This document shows, piece after piece, positions 36,033 to 45,113 of a DNA stretch of 64,000 nucleotides (within the stretch, counting starts at the first letter, position 1; the number at the start of each line of letters is the position of its first letter). Under the pieces are notes generated by a model, which was not told where the DNA came from, made no database searches, and saw only the letters and a list, made by a program, of their open reading frames with translations. Origin of the DNA: CAMDBL01 sp964498125 (lineage in GTDB: Bacteria; Pseudomonadota; Alphaproteobacteria; Rhizobiales; Hyphomicrobiaceae); the NCBI GenBank assembly GCA_964498125.1, contig CAZCGE010000134.1, forward strand, positions 1 to 64,000. The letters are read 5' to 3'. The position numbers and the translations under genes are program-made.

Positions 36033-36911
36033 CTCTTTCCCTCGCAACAACTCGATGATCGCCGAGAAATCCTTGCCGCCTTCGCCATAGGCGTTGTGCA
36101 AGGCATAGAGCTGCGTGGCGGCGGCACCGAGTGGGGTCGATACGCCCGCGGCGGCGGAGGCCTCCTGCGACAGCTTCATGTCCTTCAGCATCAGGTTGTT
36201 GGCGAATCCGGCCTTGAAGCCGTTGTTGGCGGGCGAAGTCGGCACGAGCCCCGGCACCGGCGCGTAGTTGGTCAGCGCCCAGCAGCCGCCCGACGACGTC
36301 GACACCACGTCGAACAGGGCCTGCATCGACAGCCCGAGTTTCTCAGCCAGCAGGATGCCCTCCGACAGACCGATCATGGTGATGCCGAGGATCATGTTGT
36401 TGCAGACTTTGGCGACCTGCCCGGCGCCGTCGTCACCGCAATGCACGACCTTGCGACCCATCTTCTCCAGCACGGGCTTGGCCTTGTCGAAGGCGTCCTT
36501 GGCGCCGCCGACCATGAAGGTCAACGTCGCCGCCTCCGCGCCACCGACGCCACCCGAGACGGGGGCATCGAGCGAAGTCATGCCGGCCTTCTTCGCCATG
36601 TCGTGGGCGATGCGCGCCGAGGCCACGTCGATCGTCGAGCTGTCGATGAATAGCGTGCCCTTCTTCGCGGCTGACAGCACAGTGCTGTAGACGTCCAGCA
36701 CATGCTTGCCGGCCGGCAGCATGGTGACGACGACCTCGGCATCGGCAACGGCCTCAGCCGCGGACTTGGCGGCTTTCACGCCGCGCTCGCCCGAATTCGT
36801 CACGTTGGCCGCCACGATGTCGAACCCGGTCACATTGTGCTGGCCTTTGACCAGGTTGCCGGCCATCGGCAGGCCCATGTTGCCAAGGCCGATGACGGTG
36901 ATCTTTGTCAT
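36021..36911 (-). CDS. 3-hydroxyisobutyrate dehydrogenase-family oxidoreductase
   Basis: The 296-residue beta-hydroxyacid dehydrogenase has the NAD(P) motif VIGLGNMGLPMAGNL at the N-terminus, the substrate loop DAPVSGGVGGAEAATLTFMV and the catalytic lysine in GAGQVAKVCNNMILGI. Family members oxidise 3-hydroxyisobutyrate (valine breakdown) or reduce tartronate semialdehyde. Together with the enoyl-CoA hydratase upstream, valine or branched-chain acyl-CoA catabolism is the simplest reading. GGAG precedes ATG 36911. Its stop codon lies within hairpin B, and hairpin C separates it from the hydratase. Confidence 0.9.
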   Translation of the reverse strand: MTKITVIGLGNMGLPMAGNLVKGQHNVTGFDIVAANVTNSGERGVKAAKSAAEAVADAEVVVTMLPAGKHVLDVYSTVLSAAKKGTLFIDSSTIDVASARIAHDMAKKAGMTSLDAPVSGGVGGAEAATLTFMVGGAKDAFDKAKPVLEKMGRKVVHCGDDGAGQVAKVCNNMILGITMIGLSEGILLAEKLGLSMQALFDVVSTSSGGCWALTNYAPVPGLVPTSPANNGFKAGFANNLMLKDMKLSQEASAAAGVSTPLGAAATQLYALHNAYGEGGKDFSAIIELLRGKEVKS

Positions 36912-36930
36912 GATGGATGCTCCTTGTTTG

Positions 36931-37042
36931 GGCAGTCGGCAGTCGGCAGTTGGCAGTTGGCAGTAGTAGAAGGATGCTTGAGGAGGCAGTCGTTCTCTTG
37001 CTGCCTATTGCCTATTGCCTATTGCCTACTGCCTCACTGTCA
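36931..37042 (-). repeat. Inverted tandem-repeat hairpin C
   Basis: In mRNA sense the hydratase stop TGA (37040-37042) is followed by GGCAGTA- and GGCAATA-type heptamers. The opposite arm carries CTGCCAA and CTGCCGA heptamers (36931-36965), after a loop that includes a second small complementary piece. The run ends about 15 bases before the ribosome-binding site of the dehydrogenase gene. Pairing between units tolerates G-T and a few mismatches. Confidence 0.75.
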
Positions 37043-37822
37043 CTTCCCTTGCCAACTCGGTTTCCGCTTGCCGAGGAACGCTTCCATGCCCTCGCGGAAA
37101 TCGTGGCTGGTGTAGACGGTGGCGATCAAGGACTCGTCGTCGACTGGATTGCCGCTGTCGCGCAGCCGGCGCAGCAATTCCTTGGTCGTGCGCATGGTCA
37201 GCGGCGCATGCTCTTTGATGCGGTTGGCCAGGGCGTCGGCGCGGGCCATCAGGCTCGCGTGATCATCGAGCACCTCATTGACAAGGCCGATCGCGCGGGC
37301 CTCCTCGGCGTCGAGCAGCCGCGCCGTATAGATCATCTCGCCGACCCGGGCCTGGCCGGCGACCGTGACCAGCCGCCTCAGCGTCGCCGCCGACAGGCAA
37401 TTGCCGAGTGTGCGGGCAATGGGAAAGCCGAAGCGCATGTCGCGGGTCGCCAGGCGAATATCGCAGCAAGCCGCAATGCCGGCGCCGCCACCGGTACAGG
37501 CGCCGGAGATGGCGGCGATGATGGGGACCGGGCATGCCTCGATCGCTTTGAAGATCTCGTCGGCGCGTTTTTCGTAGGCGAGGCCCTGTTCGGCCGTCTT
37601 GAAGGCGCGAAACTGCGAGATGTCGGTGCCGGCCGCGAAGGCCTTGTCGCCAGCGCCAGTGATGATCATCACCTTCACGCCGCCGCCGACGGCGATGTCC
37701 GCGCAGATCTCCGCCAGCCGGTCATACATGGCGAATGTGAGTGCGTTGCGTGCTTCGGGCCGGTTGAACGTAACGCGGCCGATGCCGTCCTCAATTTTGT
37801 AGATCAGTTCGTCGCCTGGCAT
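37040..37822 (-). CDS. Enoyl-CoA hydratase/isomerase family protein
   Basis: The 260-residue crotonase-fold enzyme has the early RVTFNRPEARNALTFAMYD, oxyanion-hole segments (KAFAAGTDISQF and ISGACTGGGAGIAACCDIRL) and a C-terminal EGMEAFLGKRKPSW typical of the family. The usual catalytic glutamates of hydratases are not obvious; at the first position GAGIAACC has Ala or Gly, so dehydration chemistry may be replaced by hydrolase or other crotonase activity. I use ATG 37822 (the family start MPGDELIYKIEDG), with AAGGCGG upstream; GTG 37861 would add 13 residues. It is the first gene of the four-gene operon with hairpins C, B and A between cistrons. Confidence 0.85.
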   Translation of the reverse strand: MPGDELIYKIEDGIGRVTFNRPEARNALTFAMYDRLAEICADIAVGGGVKVMIITGAGDKAFAAGTDISQFRAFKTAEQGLAYEKRADEIFKAIEACPVPIIAAISGACTGGGAGIAACCDIRLATRDMRFGFPIARTLGNCLSAATLRRLVTVAGQARVGEMIYTARLLDAEEARAIGLVNEVLDDHASLMARADALANRIKEHAPLTMRTTKELLRRLRDSGNPVDDESLIATVYTSHDFREGMEAFLGKRKPSWQGK

Positions 37823-38006
37823 GTCCGTTTCATCCGCCTTTTTGCCTGCCGTGTTCTGCACGGTCTGTTTTAACCAATATCAATAGCAGTACGGTTGCAT
37901 GGGGCGAGACGTGCTGCAAGCATCCCGGCAGTTGCTTCGTTGGTCTTCCTACGAAAGACTACTTAGGGGTGGGCGGACCACCTGGCCAATGGCCCAAGGA
38001 GCAGAC

Positions 38007-38627
38007 ATGCGCGTTTCGACGAGGCTGCTGATTGTCGCTGCACTAGGACTGATAGGCGGCGGGCTCGGCGCCCTGCTGGTCTTTCCCGCGGCACGCGAGC
38101 ACCTGATGCCCAAACTGGTGGAAAATCTCCGCACTGCCGGCAAGGCGCAAGTCGGCGGTCCCTTTGCATTGACGGACCACACCGGCCAACGCGTCACCGA
38201 CAAGGACTTCCAAGGCCGCCACTTGCTGGTCTATTTCGGATTCACGTTTTGCCCCGACGTCTGTCCGACGGGCTTGCAGGTGATCGCCGCCGCGCTCGAC
38301 CAACTCGGCGCCAAGGCCGACCGCATCACGCCCGTCTTCATTACGCTCGATCCTGCGCGTGATACGCCAGCGCAGCTCGCCGGCTACGTTGGCGCCTTTC
38401 ACCCGCGCCTGATCGGACTGACCGGAACGCAGCAGGAAATCGAGGAGGTTGCGCGCGCTTATCGCGTCTACTTCAAGAGCGTGAAGGATGACAAATCCGC
38501 GGCGGGCTACACACTCGATCACACCTCGATCATTTATCTTATGGATAGCAAAGGAGAATTCGTTGTACACTTCACGCATGCCACGGCGGTAGACGCGATC
38601 GTGTCACGTTTGCAAAGAGTGTTGTAA
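38007..38627 (+). CDS. SCO1/SenC-family copper chaperone
   Basis: This 206-residue protein is anchored by one N-terminal transmembrane helix (VSTRLLIVAALGLIGGGLGA). The periplasmic thioredoxin fold has the copper-binding pair in FGFTFCPDVCPTG (CxxxC) and the third ligand His in LDHTSIIYLMD. SCO proteins deliver copper to the CuA site of cytochrome c oxidase. Of the upstream ATGs I chose 38007, which is preceded by AAGGAG at good spacing. It is divergent from the enoyl-CoA hydratase gene, and no oxidase gene is near. Confidence 0.9.
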   Translation: MRVSTRLLIVAALGLIGGGLGALLVFPAAREHLMPKLVENLRTAGKAQVGGPFALTDHTGQRVTDKDFQGRHLLVYFGFTFCPDVCPTGLQVIAAALDQLGAKADRITPVFITLDPARDTPAQLAGYVGAFHPRLIGLTGTQQEIEEVARAYRVYFKSVKDDKSAAGYTLDHTSIIYLMDSKGEFVVHFTHATAVDAIVSRLQRVL

Positions 38628-38776
38628 GCGACGCGGCTTTGAGCAAGGTCCGAATCAGTGCAGAATCCTGGTGGGGTACACGTCAATATCTGGGTAGCAG
38701 TTTGTCGATCATGCGGTCCTTTCGGATTGTTCTTGTGACAGGCTGCATCGGTGGTTGATCAACGGGGGCGCCGACA

Positions 38777-40345
38777 TTGCTTTACCACTGGTATGAGATG
38801 AGCCACGCAGCAGTGCGACCGGCCCGGGCGGCGGCCGACTCGTGCCGTTTCTTCTTCAACAACCCCTTCAATCCTCTTTCGCACACGTCGATGGGCCGGC
38901 ATGCCGCCGCTGCCTGTGAAGTTTTCGAGCGCACGACGCGACGCTATGACAAGCCGGATTTCGGCATCGGCCAGACCGTCGTCGATGGCCAATCGGTTGC
39001 GGTCACCGAGGAAGTGGTCTGGCAGCGGCCATTCTGCCGGCTGGTGCATTTCAAGCGGGCGATCGCCCCCGAGCGCGCGGCAAAGGACTCCCGGCTGCTG
39101 CTGGTGGCGCCGATGTCCGGTCACTACGCGACGCTGCTCAAGGGCACCGTCGAGGCATTTCTGCCCAATCACGACGTCTACATTACCGACTGGGTAGACG
39201 CGCGCGCCGTTCCGGCCACCGCGGGCAGTTTCGATCTTGACGATTACATCGACTACATGGGCGACCTGTTCCGGCACTTTGGCGGTGATGTCCACGTATT
39301 CGCGGTCTGCCAGCCGGCTGTGCCCGTGCTCGCCGCCGTCGCACTGATGGAAGAGGAAAACGACTCCAACGTGCCGCTGAGTTTGGTGCTGGCTGGCGGG
39401 CCGATCGACACTCGCGTCAGCCCCACCAAGGTCAACAGGATGGCTGAGCAGCGGGGAACGGATTGGTTCAGCCGCAACGTCGTCACCAGTGTGCCGTGGC
39501 CGAGCATCGGTTTTGGCCGCAGTGTCTACCCGGGCTTCCTGCAGCTCACTGGATTCATGACGATGAATCTCGATCGTCATGTCAGTGCACACAAGGATTT
39601 GTTTCGGCACCTTGTGCGCGGTGACGGCGATTCGGCGGAGAAGCATCGCGAATTCTACGACGAATACCTGGCGGTCATGGATTTGACGGCCGAGTTCTAC
39701 TTGCAGACGGTCGACACCGTGTTCGTGCGCCACTTGATGCCCAAGGGCGAGATGCTGCACCGTGGCCGGCGCGTCGATCTCAAATCCATCCGTCGCGTCG
39801 CCTTGATGACGGTCGAGGGTGAGAAGGACGACATCACCGGCATCGGACAATGCGCGGCGGCCATCGACCTGTGCAGCTCCATTCCGCGCCACAACAAATT
39901 CCACTACGAATGCCCTGGCGTCGGCCACTACGGCATCTTCAACGGCTCGCGCTTCCGTTCCGAGATCGCCTCGCGCATCAGCCGCTTCGTGCGGGCGCAT
40001 GATCCCCGTGCCCTCGACATGCCCAAGCTCTCAGGCATCGACCGCACCGTCGCCACCGCTCGCGCCAACGGCCAGGCGCACGAAGTATCGGGATCTGCAT
40101 TCACGTTTCAGCCGGCCAACGACAGCGCGCCGGACCGCCATGCCGCCAGACTGCGCGCCCAAGGGCTCGGCGCGCCTCTCGAGCAAGGCAATGCGCGCGA
40201 CGCCTTCGGAATGCACGCCATGCCCTTCAGACTGTGGTCGCTGACCAGCAGCCTGCTGCTCGACAGCATGTTGCTGTTGAGCACCTCGGCGCGAAGCGTG
40301 CCGATCAGGCCGGTACACGCGGCGGCAAGCAGCATGCCGTCCTGA
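38777..40345 (+). CDS. phaZ: Intracellular polyhydroxyalkanoate depolymerase
   Basis: The 522-residue alpha/beta hydrolase mobilises stored PHB granules. The family start LYHWYEMSHAAVRPAR is matched only if TTG 38777 is used as initiator, and a GGGGGCG run precedes it. The nucleophile is a cysteine in VFAVCQPAVPVLA (Cys178), the hallmark of the intracellular type that lacks a GxSxG box. The core ends near the FNGSRFRSEIASRISRFVR segment (about residue 405). The remaining roughly 115 residues are an Ala/Ser-rich tail that I do not recognise, longer than usual for the family (about 400-430). Confidence 0.88.
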   Translation: MLYHWYEMSHAAVRPARAAADSCRFFFNNPFNPLSHTSMGRHAAAACEVFERTTRRYDKPDFGIGQTVVDGQSVAVTEEVVWQRPFCRLVHFKRAIAPERAAKDSRLLLVAPMSGHYATLLKGTVEAFLPNHDVYITDWVDARAVPATAGSFDLDDYIDYMGDLFRHFGGDVHVFAVCQPAVPVLAAVALMEEENDSNVPLSLVLAGGPIDTRVSPTKVNRMAEQRGTDWFSRNVVTSVPWPSIGFGRSVYPGFLQLTGFMTMNLDRHVSAHKDLFRHLVRGDGDSAEKHREFYDEYLAVMDLTAEFYLQTVDTVFVRHLMPKGEMLHRGRRVDLKSIRRVALMTVEGEKDDITGIGQCAAAIDLCSSIPRHNKFHYECPGVGHYGIFNGSRFRSEIASRISRFVRAHDPRALDMPKLSGIDRTVATARANGQAHEVSGSAFTFQPANDSAPDRHAARLRAQGLGAPLEQGNARDAFGMHAMPFRLWSLTSSLLLDSMLLLSTSARSVPIRPVHAAASSMPS

Positions 40346-40436
40346 CTTTGGGACGCAACCTGGTCTGCCGCCATGGGTGGGGCCAAGCACCGGCCCGTCA
40401 TGGTGTCAGAAATCCGGGCATCAGAAATCCGGGGTG

Positions 40437-40652
40437 TCAGAAATCCGAGGCGATCCCACCCTTTTCCCAGTCACCGTAGCGGACCGGATCCGGCCCTTCC
40501 CGGCCACCGGTTTCCTTGGGCCGCGCGGCGGTCAGCGCATCGCGCAGACGGCGGCGCTCATCGGCTTCGGCTAATGCGCGCCGCGCCTCGGGCGACAGCT
40601 CACGTCCTATCGCGACGTTGCTGGCCGTCGGCTCGGGAACCTCAGCACTCAT
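40437..40652 (-). CDS. Succinate dehydrogenase assembly factor 4-like (DUF1674)
   Basis: The 71-residue protein ends with the domain signature KETGGREGPDPVRYGDWEKG, ending in SDF. In mitochondria and alphaproteobacteria this domain helps flavinylated SdhA assembly. The N-terminal half is charged and probably disordered (about EARRALAEADERRRLRD). ATG 40652 is used with a weak AGGTGG upstream; ATG 40676 would add 8 residues. It is divergent from htpX; no sdh genes are in the window. Confidence 0.85.
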   Translation of the reverse strand: MSAEVPEPTASNVAIGRELSPEARRALAEADERRRLRDALTAARPKETGGREGPDPVRYGDWEKGGIASDF

Positions 40653-40757
40653 GGTCGGCCACCTGCTTGTCGGCAATGGGGCTTCCTATATATCAGGATA
40701 GCCCGCTCCCAGCACCATCCCCTTGGCGCGCGGCAAAGATGCCCGGAGACCCGATCA

Positions 40758-41699
40758 ATGCCCATGAACTTTGCCAAGACCGCCCTTTTGCTGGCCATGC
40801 TGACGGCCATCTTCGTGGCCATGGGGGCTGTGATCGGTGGCGAGGCGGGCATGGCTATCGCCTTTCTCGTGGCGCTGGTCATGAACCTCGTCAGCTTCTG
40901 GAGTTCGGACACCATCGTGCTCAAAATGCATGGCGCCGAGGAGGTCGATCAGGCCAGCGCACCCGATTATTATAACCTTGTGGCCGAACTGGCGAGCCGC
41001 GCCGAGCTGCCGATGCCGCGCGTCTGCATCATGCATTCTCCTCAGCCCAACGCATTTGCGACTGGCCGCAGCCCCTCGCATTCGGCCGTATGCGCGTCCA
41101 CCGGCCTGCTCGAGACCCTGACGCGGGAAGAAGTGGCTGGCGTGATGGCGCACGAACTGGCCCACATCAAGAACCGCGATACGTTGACCATGACCATGGC
41201 CGCCACCATCGGCGGCGCCATTTCGATGCTGGCCCAGTATCTGCAGTTCGGCGCCCTGTTCGGCCGTCGCAGCAACAATATCGGGTGGATCGGCACGCTG
41301 ATCGCCATGCTGGCGGCGCCGTTCGCCGCAATGCTCGTGCAGATGGCGATCTCGCGCTCGCGTGAGTATCAGGCCGACCGCCTCGGGGCCATGATCTGCG
41401 GCGATCCGCTGTCGCTGGCGTCGGCGCTGGCCAAGATCGCAAATCTGGCACAGCAAATCCCCAATTCGGCGGCTGAGGCTGTGCCCGCAAGCGCCCACAT
41501 TTTTATCATCAACCCGCTGTCGGGCCGCGGCCTCGACAGTCTGTTCTCGACCCATCCCAACACGCAGAACCGCATCGCGGCACTCGAGCAGTTGGCGCAG
41601 GAAATGGGAGCAGCGACGCCCCAATCCGCATCTACCGAAGGCGGACCGTGGGCTAACGTGCCACGCGACAGCGGCCGTCGCCGTGGACCATGGGGCTGA
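40758..41699 (+). CDS. htpX: Zinc metalloprotease HtpX
   Basis: The 313-residue membrane protease degrades misfolded inner-membrane proteins. Two N-terminal transmembrane segments (about residues 8-28 and 30-50) precede the catalytic HELAH (132-136), whose third zinc ligand is in SREYQADRLGA. Two further hydrophobic segments lie between (about 145-190). A C-terminal proline/serine-rich tail follows the family core. The gene overlaps rsmB by 10 bases, the classic alphaproteobacterial arrangement that leads on to heparinase and purH. No regulatory site for heat or envelope stress was recognised upstream. Confidence 0.93.
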   Translation: MPMNFAKTALLLAMLTAIFVAMGAVIGGEAGMAIAFLVALVMNLVSFWSSDTIVLKMHGAEEVDQASAPDYYNLVAELASRAELPMPRVCIMHSPQPNAFATGRSPSHSAVCASTGLLETLTREEVAGVMAHELAHIKNRDTLTMTMAATIGGAISMLAQYLQFGALFGRRSNNIGWIGTLIAMLAAPFAAMLVQMAISRSREYQADRLGAMICGDPLSLASALAKIANLAQQIPNSAAEAVPASAHIFIINPLSGRGLDSLFSTHPNTQNRIAALEQLAQEMGAATPQSASTEGGPWANVPRDSGRRRGPWG

Positions 41700-43087
41700 T
41701 AGAGATCGTGACCGGACCCAAGAGCCGCCGTCCCGCCAAATCGGTCTCTCCCGCGTCAGCGCCTGCGCCACGGCGCGGCGGCCGCGGCGGGCCACCGGGT
41801 TTGGCGACGCGTTTGGCGGCGGTGCAGGTCATTGCCGCCGTCGTGATCGATGGCCGCTCGCTCGATCATGCGCTCACCGCGACCCACCGCCTGGAGCCCC
41901 GCGATCGTGGATTGGCCCGCCTCATCGCCTCCACCGTGCTGCGCCGCCTCGGCGAGCTCGAATGCGTTCTGGGAAGTTTTCTCGAGAATAAACTGCCGAA
42001 GAAGACCGGCGATCTGTGGCCGATCCTGCTGGCGGCCAGCGCCCAGCTCCTGATGCTCGACACCCCGCCGCACGCGGCCATCAGCCTTGCCGTCGAGCAC
42101 TGCCGCACCGACCCTGACGCGCGCCACTTCGACAAATTGGCCAATGCCGTGCTGCGCAGGGTCGCCACCGACGGCCCGGCCCGATTGGCGGCGCTCGACT
42201 CCGTCGCACTCAACATACCGCCGTGGCTGTTCGGCCGCTGGTGCCGGGCCTACGGCGAACCCGTCGCCCGCGCTATCGCCGAGGCGCAGCTCAAGGAAGC
42301 CGCCCTGGATATTTCAGCAAAAACCGATGCGGCGGACTGGGCCGCGCGGCTGGGAGGGGTGCTGCTGCCAACCGGCTCGATTCGTCTCACCTCCCTGGGC
42401 CGGATCGAGGACCTCGCCGGCTTCGCCGAGGGCGCCTGGTGGGTGCAGGACGCGGGCGCCACCCTGCCGGTCCGCCTGCTCGACGATGTGGCCGGCCTCG
42501 ACGTTGCCGATTTGTGCGCGGCCCCTGGTGGCAAGACCGCTCAACTCGCCGCGGCCGGCGCGCGCGTGACGGCGATCGACAACTCCGCCACGAGGCTGGC
42601 GCGCATGCGCGAGAACCTGCTCCGCCTGCAGCTCGATGCGGACATGGTCAACGCCGACGTTGCCACTTGGCAGCCCGGCCGCCTGTACGACGCCGTCGTG
42701 CTCGATTCGCCCTGTACGGCGACCGGCACCATTCGCCGCAATCCAGACATCCTGCGCTTGAAAAGGCAGCGCGACATCGCTGCGCAGGCCGAGACCCAGG
42801 CGCGCCTCATCGATGCGGCAGCCAGGCTGGTGCGACCGGGCGGCCTGATGATCACCTGCGTGTGCTCGCTGGAGCCGGAAGAAGGGCAGGATCAAGTTGA
42901 AAAGTTCCTGGCGCGCAGTTGCGATTTTGCGCGCGTGCCCGTCCTGGCCAACGAAGTCGCGGGCCGATCCGACTGGATCACGACGGCCGGTGATCTGCGG
43001 ACGCTGCCGAACCACAGCCCTCTGCCGCCGCCGGTCCCCGCTGGCATCGACGGGTTCTATGTCGCGCGCCTGCGCAAGGCGGGATGA
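41690..43087 (+). CDS. rsmB: RsmB/NOP-family rRNA m5C methyltransferase
   Basis: The 465-residue product has an N-terminal NusB-like RNA-binding domain (about 40-180; RLAAVQVIAAVVIDGRSLD, then HAAISLAVEHCR) and a C-terminal SAM methyltransferase domain. SAM contacts are in LCAAPGGKTAQLAAAGARVT. The catalytic cysteine lies in VVLDSPCTATGTIRRNPDI, and the second conserved Cys lies in CVCSLEPEEGQ. It methylates C967 of 16S rRNA in the E. coli paradigm. A basic, disordered stretch (PAPRRGGRGGPPG) precedes the domains. It overlaps htpX by 10 bases and is followed by the heparinase-family gene after 152 bases. Confidence 0.92.
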   Translation: MGLIEIVTGPKSRRPAKSVSPASAPAPRRGGRGGPPGLATRLAAVQVIAAVVIDGRSLDHALTATHRLEPRDRGLARLIASTVLRRLGELECVLGSFLENKLPKKTGDLWPILLAASAQLLMLDTPPHAAISLAVEHCRTDPDARHFDKLANAVLRRVATDGPARLAALDSVALNIPPWLFGRWCRAYGEPVARAIAEAQLKEAALDISAKTDAADWAARLGGVLLPTGSIRLTSLGRIEDLAGFAEGAWWVQDAGATLPVRLLDDVAGLDVADLCAAPGGKTAQLAAAGARVTAIDNSATRLARMRENLLRLQLDADMVNADVATWQPGRLYDAVVLDSPCTATGTIRRNPDILRLKRQRDIAAQAETQARLIDAAARLVRPGGLMITCVCSLEPEEGQDQVEKFLARSCDFARVPVLANEVAGRSDWITTAGDLRTLPNHSPLPPPVPAGIDGFYVARLRKAG

Positions 43088-43239
43088 CGCTGCCTGTGCC
43101 TCACAACGCCTGTTGGGCAACCGCGCGGGCCTTGTATTGATCACACCCTGCCGGTATGCCGGACAACCATGATGTGCTCGAGAGCTGTAATTGCCGATCG
43201 CCATAGGACCACCGCCGCACCGTCCGCGGAGGGCATGTC

Positions 43240-45012
43240 ATGGCGCAGCTGAGCCTCGGCGAGCAGGCGCGGCTCGTCCGGCTCCTGGTCGACCGCAGCC
43301 GTCGAGCCGTCGCCGCCAAAATGCTGTTGTCGCCGCTGCTGCGCTGGCGCTATGGGGCGCCGATCGCCGATCAGCTCCTGATCGTGCCTCAGGACATGCG
43401 CACGGCCGATCCCAGCGTATGGAGCGAAATCAACCTCGGGCACTTTGGCCTCGCTGGCGCGGTGGCCGTCCTGCAGCAGGGATCGCCATTCAATTTGCAA
43501 CCACCAAGCCAGGCCTGGTCGCGTGAGTTGCATGGCTTCGGCTGGCTGCGCCATCTCGATGCGGCACGCAATGACGAGGCCAAGGCCAAGGCGCTTGCAT
43601 TCGTACTGGATTGGATCGGGCGCAATCGCGCCAGGCGCGGCATTGCCTGGGAGCCAGCCGTCATCGGCCGCCGCCTGATATCCTGGATCTCACACGCGAC
43701 TTTCCTGCTCGATGGCATTGCGCCCAAGAGCTACGACCGCATCGCCGAAAGCCTCGGCGGCCAGATGGTCCATCTATCCGCGGCCTGGCGCAATGCGCCG
43801 GACGGCTACCCGCGCCTGGTCACGCTGACCGCGCTGGTGCTCGCCGATCTGTGCGTGGCTGACCACGACCGCCAGCTCGAAAATATCGAGGCCATGTTTG
43901 CCGCCGAGATCGAGCGCCAGATTCTGCCGGATGGCGGCCACATCAGCCGCAACCCGGGCACGCTGGTCGAGCTTCTTCTGGATTTTCTGCCGCTCGGCCA
44001 ATGCTTTGCCGTGCGTGGCCGCGCGCCACCCAAGGCGCTGGCCGGCGCCATCGCACGCATGCTGCCGATGGTGCGCTTCATGCGGCTCGGCGACGGCTCC
44101 ATCGCCCGCTTCAACGGCATGGGTACGCCCCAGCCCGACGCACTCGCCACGGTACTCGCCTACGAAAGCCATCGGGGCGAAGCCATGGCCGCGGCCAGCG
44201 CCTCCAGGTACGCCCGGCTGGAGCGGGGGGAAACGATCATCATCAGCGACGTCGGCTCGCCGCCGCCGCTGCGATTGGCCGGCCAGGCCCATGCCGGCTG
44301 CCTTTCATTCGAGATCAGCGCCGGCACGCGCGCGCTGATGGTCAACGGTGGCGCACCAGGCCCGGCCGACGAACATTGGCGTGCCGCCGCTCGCGCCAGC
44401 GCCAGCCACAATACGCTGTGCCTCGACGCCAAGTCGTCCGCGCGTCTGGTTCGCAATCGCCTCCTGGAAAGCCTCGTCGGCGCCGCGCCGATCCGTTTTC
44501 CCGCGCGCGTTTCCCACAAACTGGCACAACGCGACGGCGGCATCGAAATCGACATGCGTCACGACGGCTACCAGCCGCGTTACGATCTCGTCCACAGCCG
44601 CCGGCTGTTCCTCGATGAGACCGGGCACCAGCTCGATGGCATAGACAAACTTGCGCCGCAGCAGGGCGCGGCGCGGCGGCAGCGTAAGCTACCGTTCGCC
44701 ATCCACTTTCACCTGCATCCCGATGTCAGCTGCAGCCAAGGCCCGGACGCCACTTCGGCGGAACTGCTGCTCGGCGATGGCCAGATCTGGCATTTTACGG
44801 CGCAAGGCGCGACGCTGAGTTTCGAGGACAGCGTCTATTACGCCGATTTTTCCGGCCCGCGCCGGACGCTGCAACTGGTCCTGCGATCGTACTGTTCCGG
44901 CGACAGCGAGGTGCGCTGGACATTGGCGCGGCACAGCGACGCCAAGACCGAGGTCCAGGCCGAATCCACCAGTTCTTCGGTTGCGCCCTTGCAATCAGGG
45001 CAAAATGCCTGA
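43240..45012 (+). CDS. Heparinase II/III-family protein
   Basis: The 590-residue product has the helical toroid N-terminal part (GFGWLRHLDAARND, then GRRLISWISHATFLLDG) and the beta-rich heparinase II/III domain (about 350-560) with the motifs HNTLCLDAKSSARL and HRRLFL-like HSRRLFLDETG. Family members cleave acidic polysaccharides. In alphaproteobacteria this gene is regularly found between rsmB and purH, but no physiological substrate is known. No signal peptide is evident (MAQLSLGEQARLVRLLVDRS), so it may act in the cytoplasm, which would be odd for a polysaccharide lyase. Confidence 0.85.
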   Translation: MAQLSLGEQARLVRLLVDRSRRAVAAKMLLSPLLRWRYGAPIADQLLIVPQDMRTADPSVWSEINLGHFGLAGAVAVLQQGSPFNLQPPSQAWSRELHGFGWLRHLDAARNDEAKAKALAFVLDWIGRNRARRGIAWEPAVIGRRLISWISHATFLLDGIAPKSYDRIAESLGGQMVHLSAAWRNAPDGYPRLVTLTALVLADLCVADHDRQLENIEAMFAAEIERQILPDGGHISRNPGTLVELLLDFLPLGQCFAVRGRAPPKALAGAIARMLPMVRFMRLGDGSIARFNGMGTPQPDALATVLAYESHRGEAMAAASASRYARLERGETIIISDVGSPPPLRLAGQAHAGCLSFEISAGTRALMVNGGAPGPADEHWRAAARASASHNTLCLDAKSSARLVRNRLLESLVGAAPIRFPARVSHKLAQRDGGIEIDMRHDGYQPRYDLVHSRRLFLDETGHQLDGIDKLAPQQGAARRQRKLPFAIHFHLHPDVSCSQGPDATSAELLLGDGQIWHFTAQGATLSFEDSVYYADFSGPRRTLQLVLRSYCSGDSEVRWTLARHSDAKTEVQAESTSSSVAPLQSGQNA

Positions 45013-45113
45013 GTACAATGGCAACCGCACGCTGGCGCCGAATCTGACCGGCGGCGAATTTGAAGACGAACGAGTCGCACCATTCGGCCCGCGCAGACGA
45101 GGACCATGAGCCC

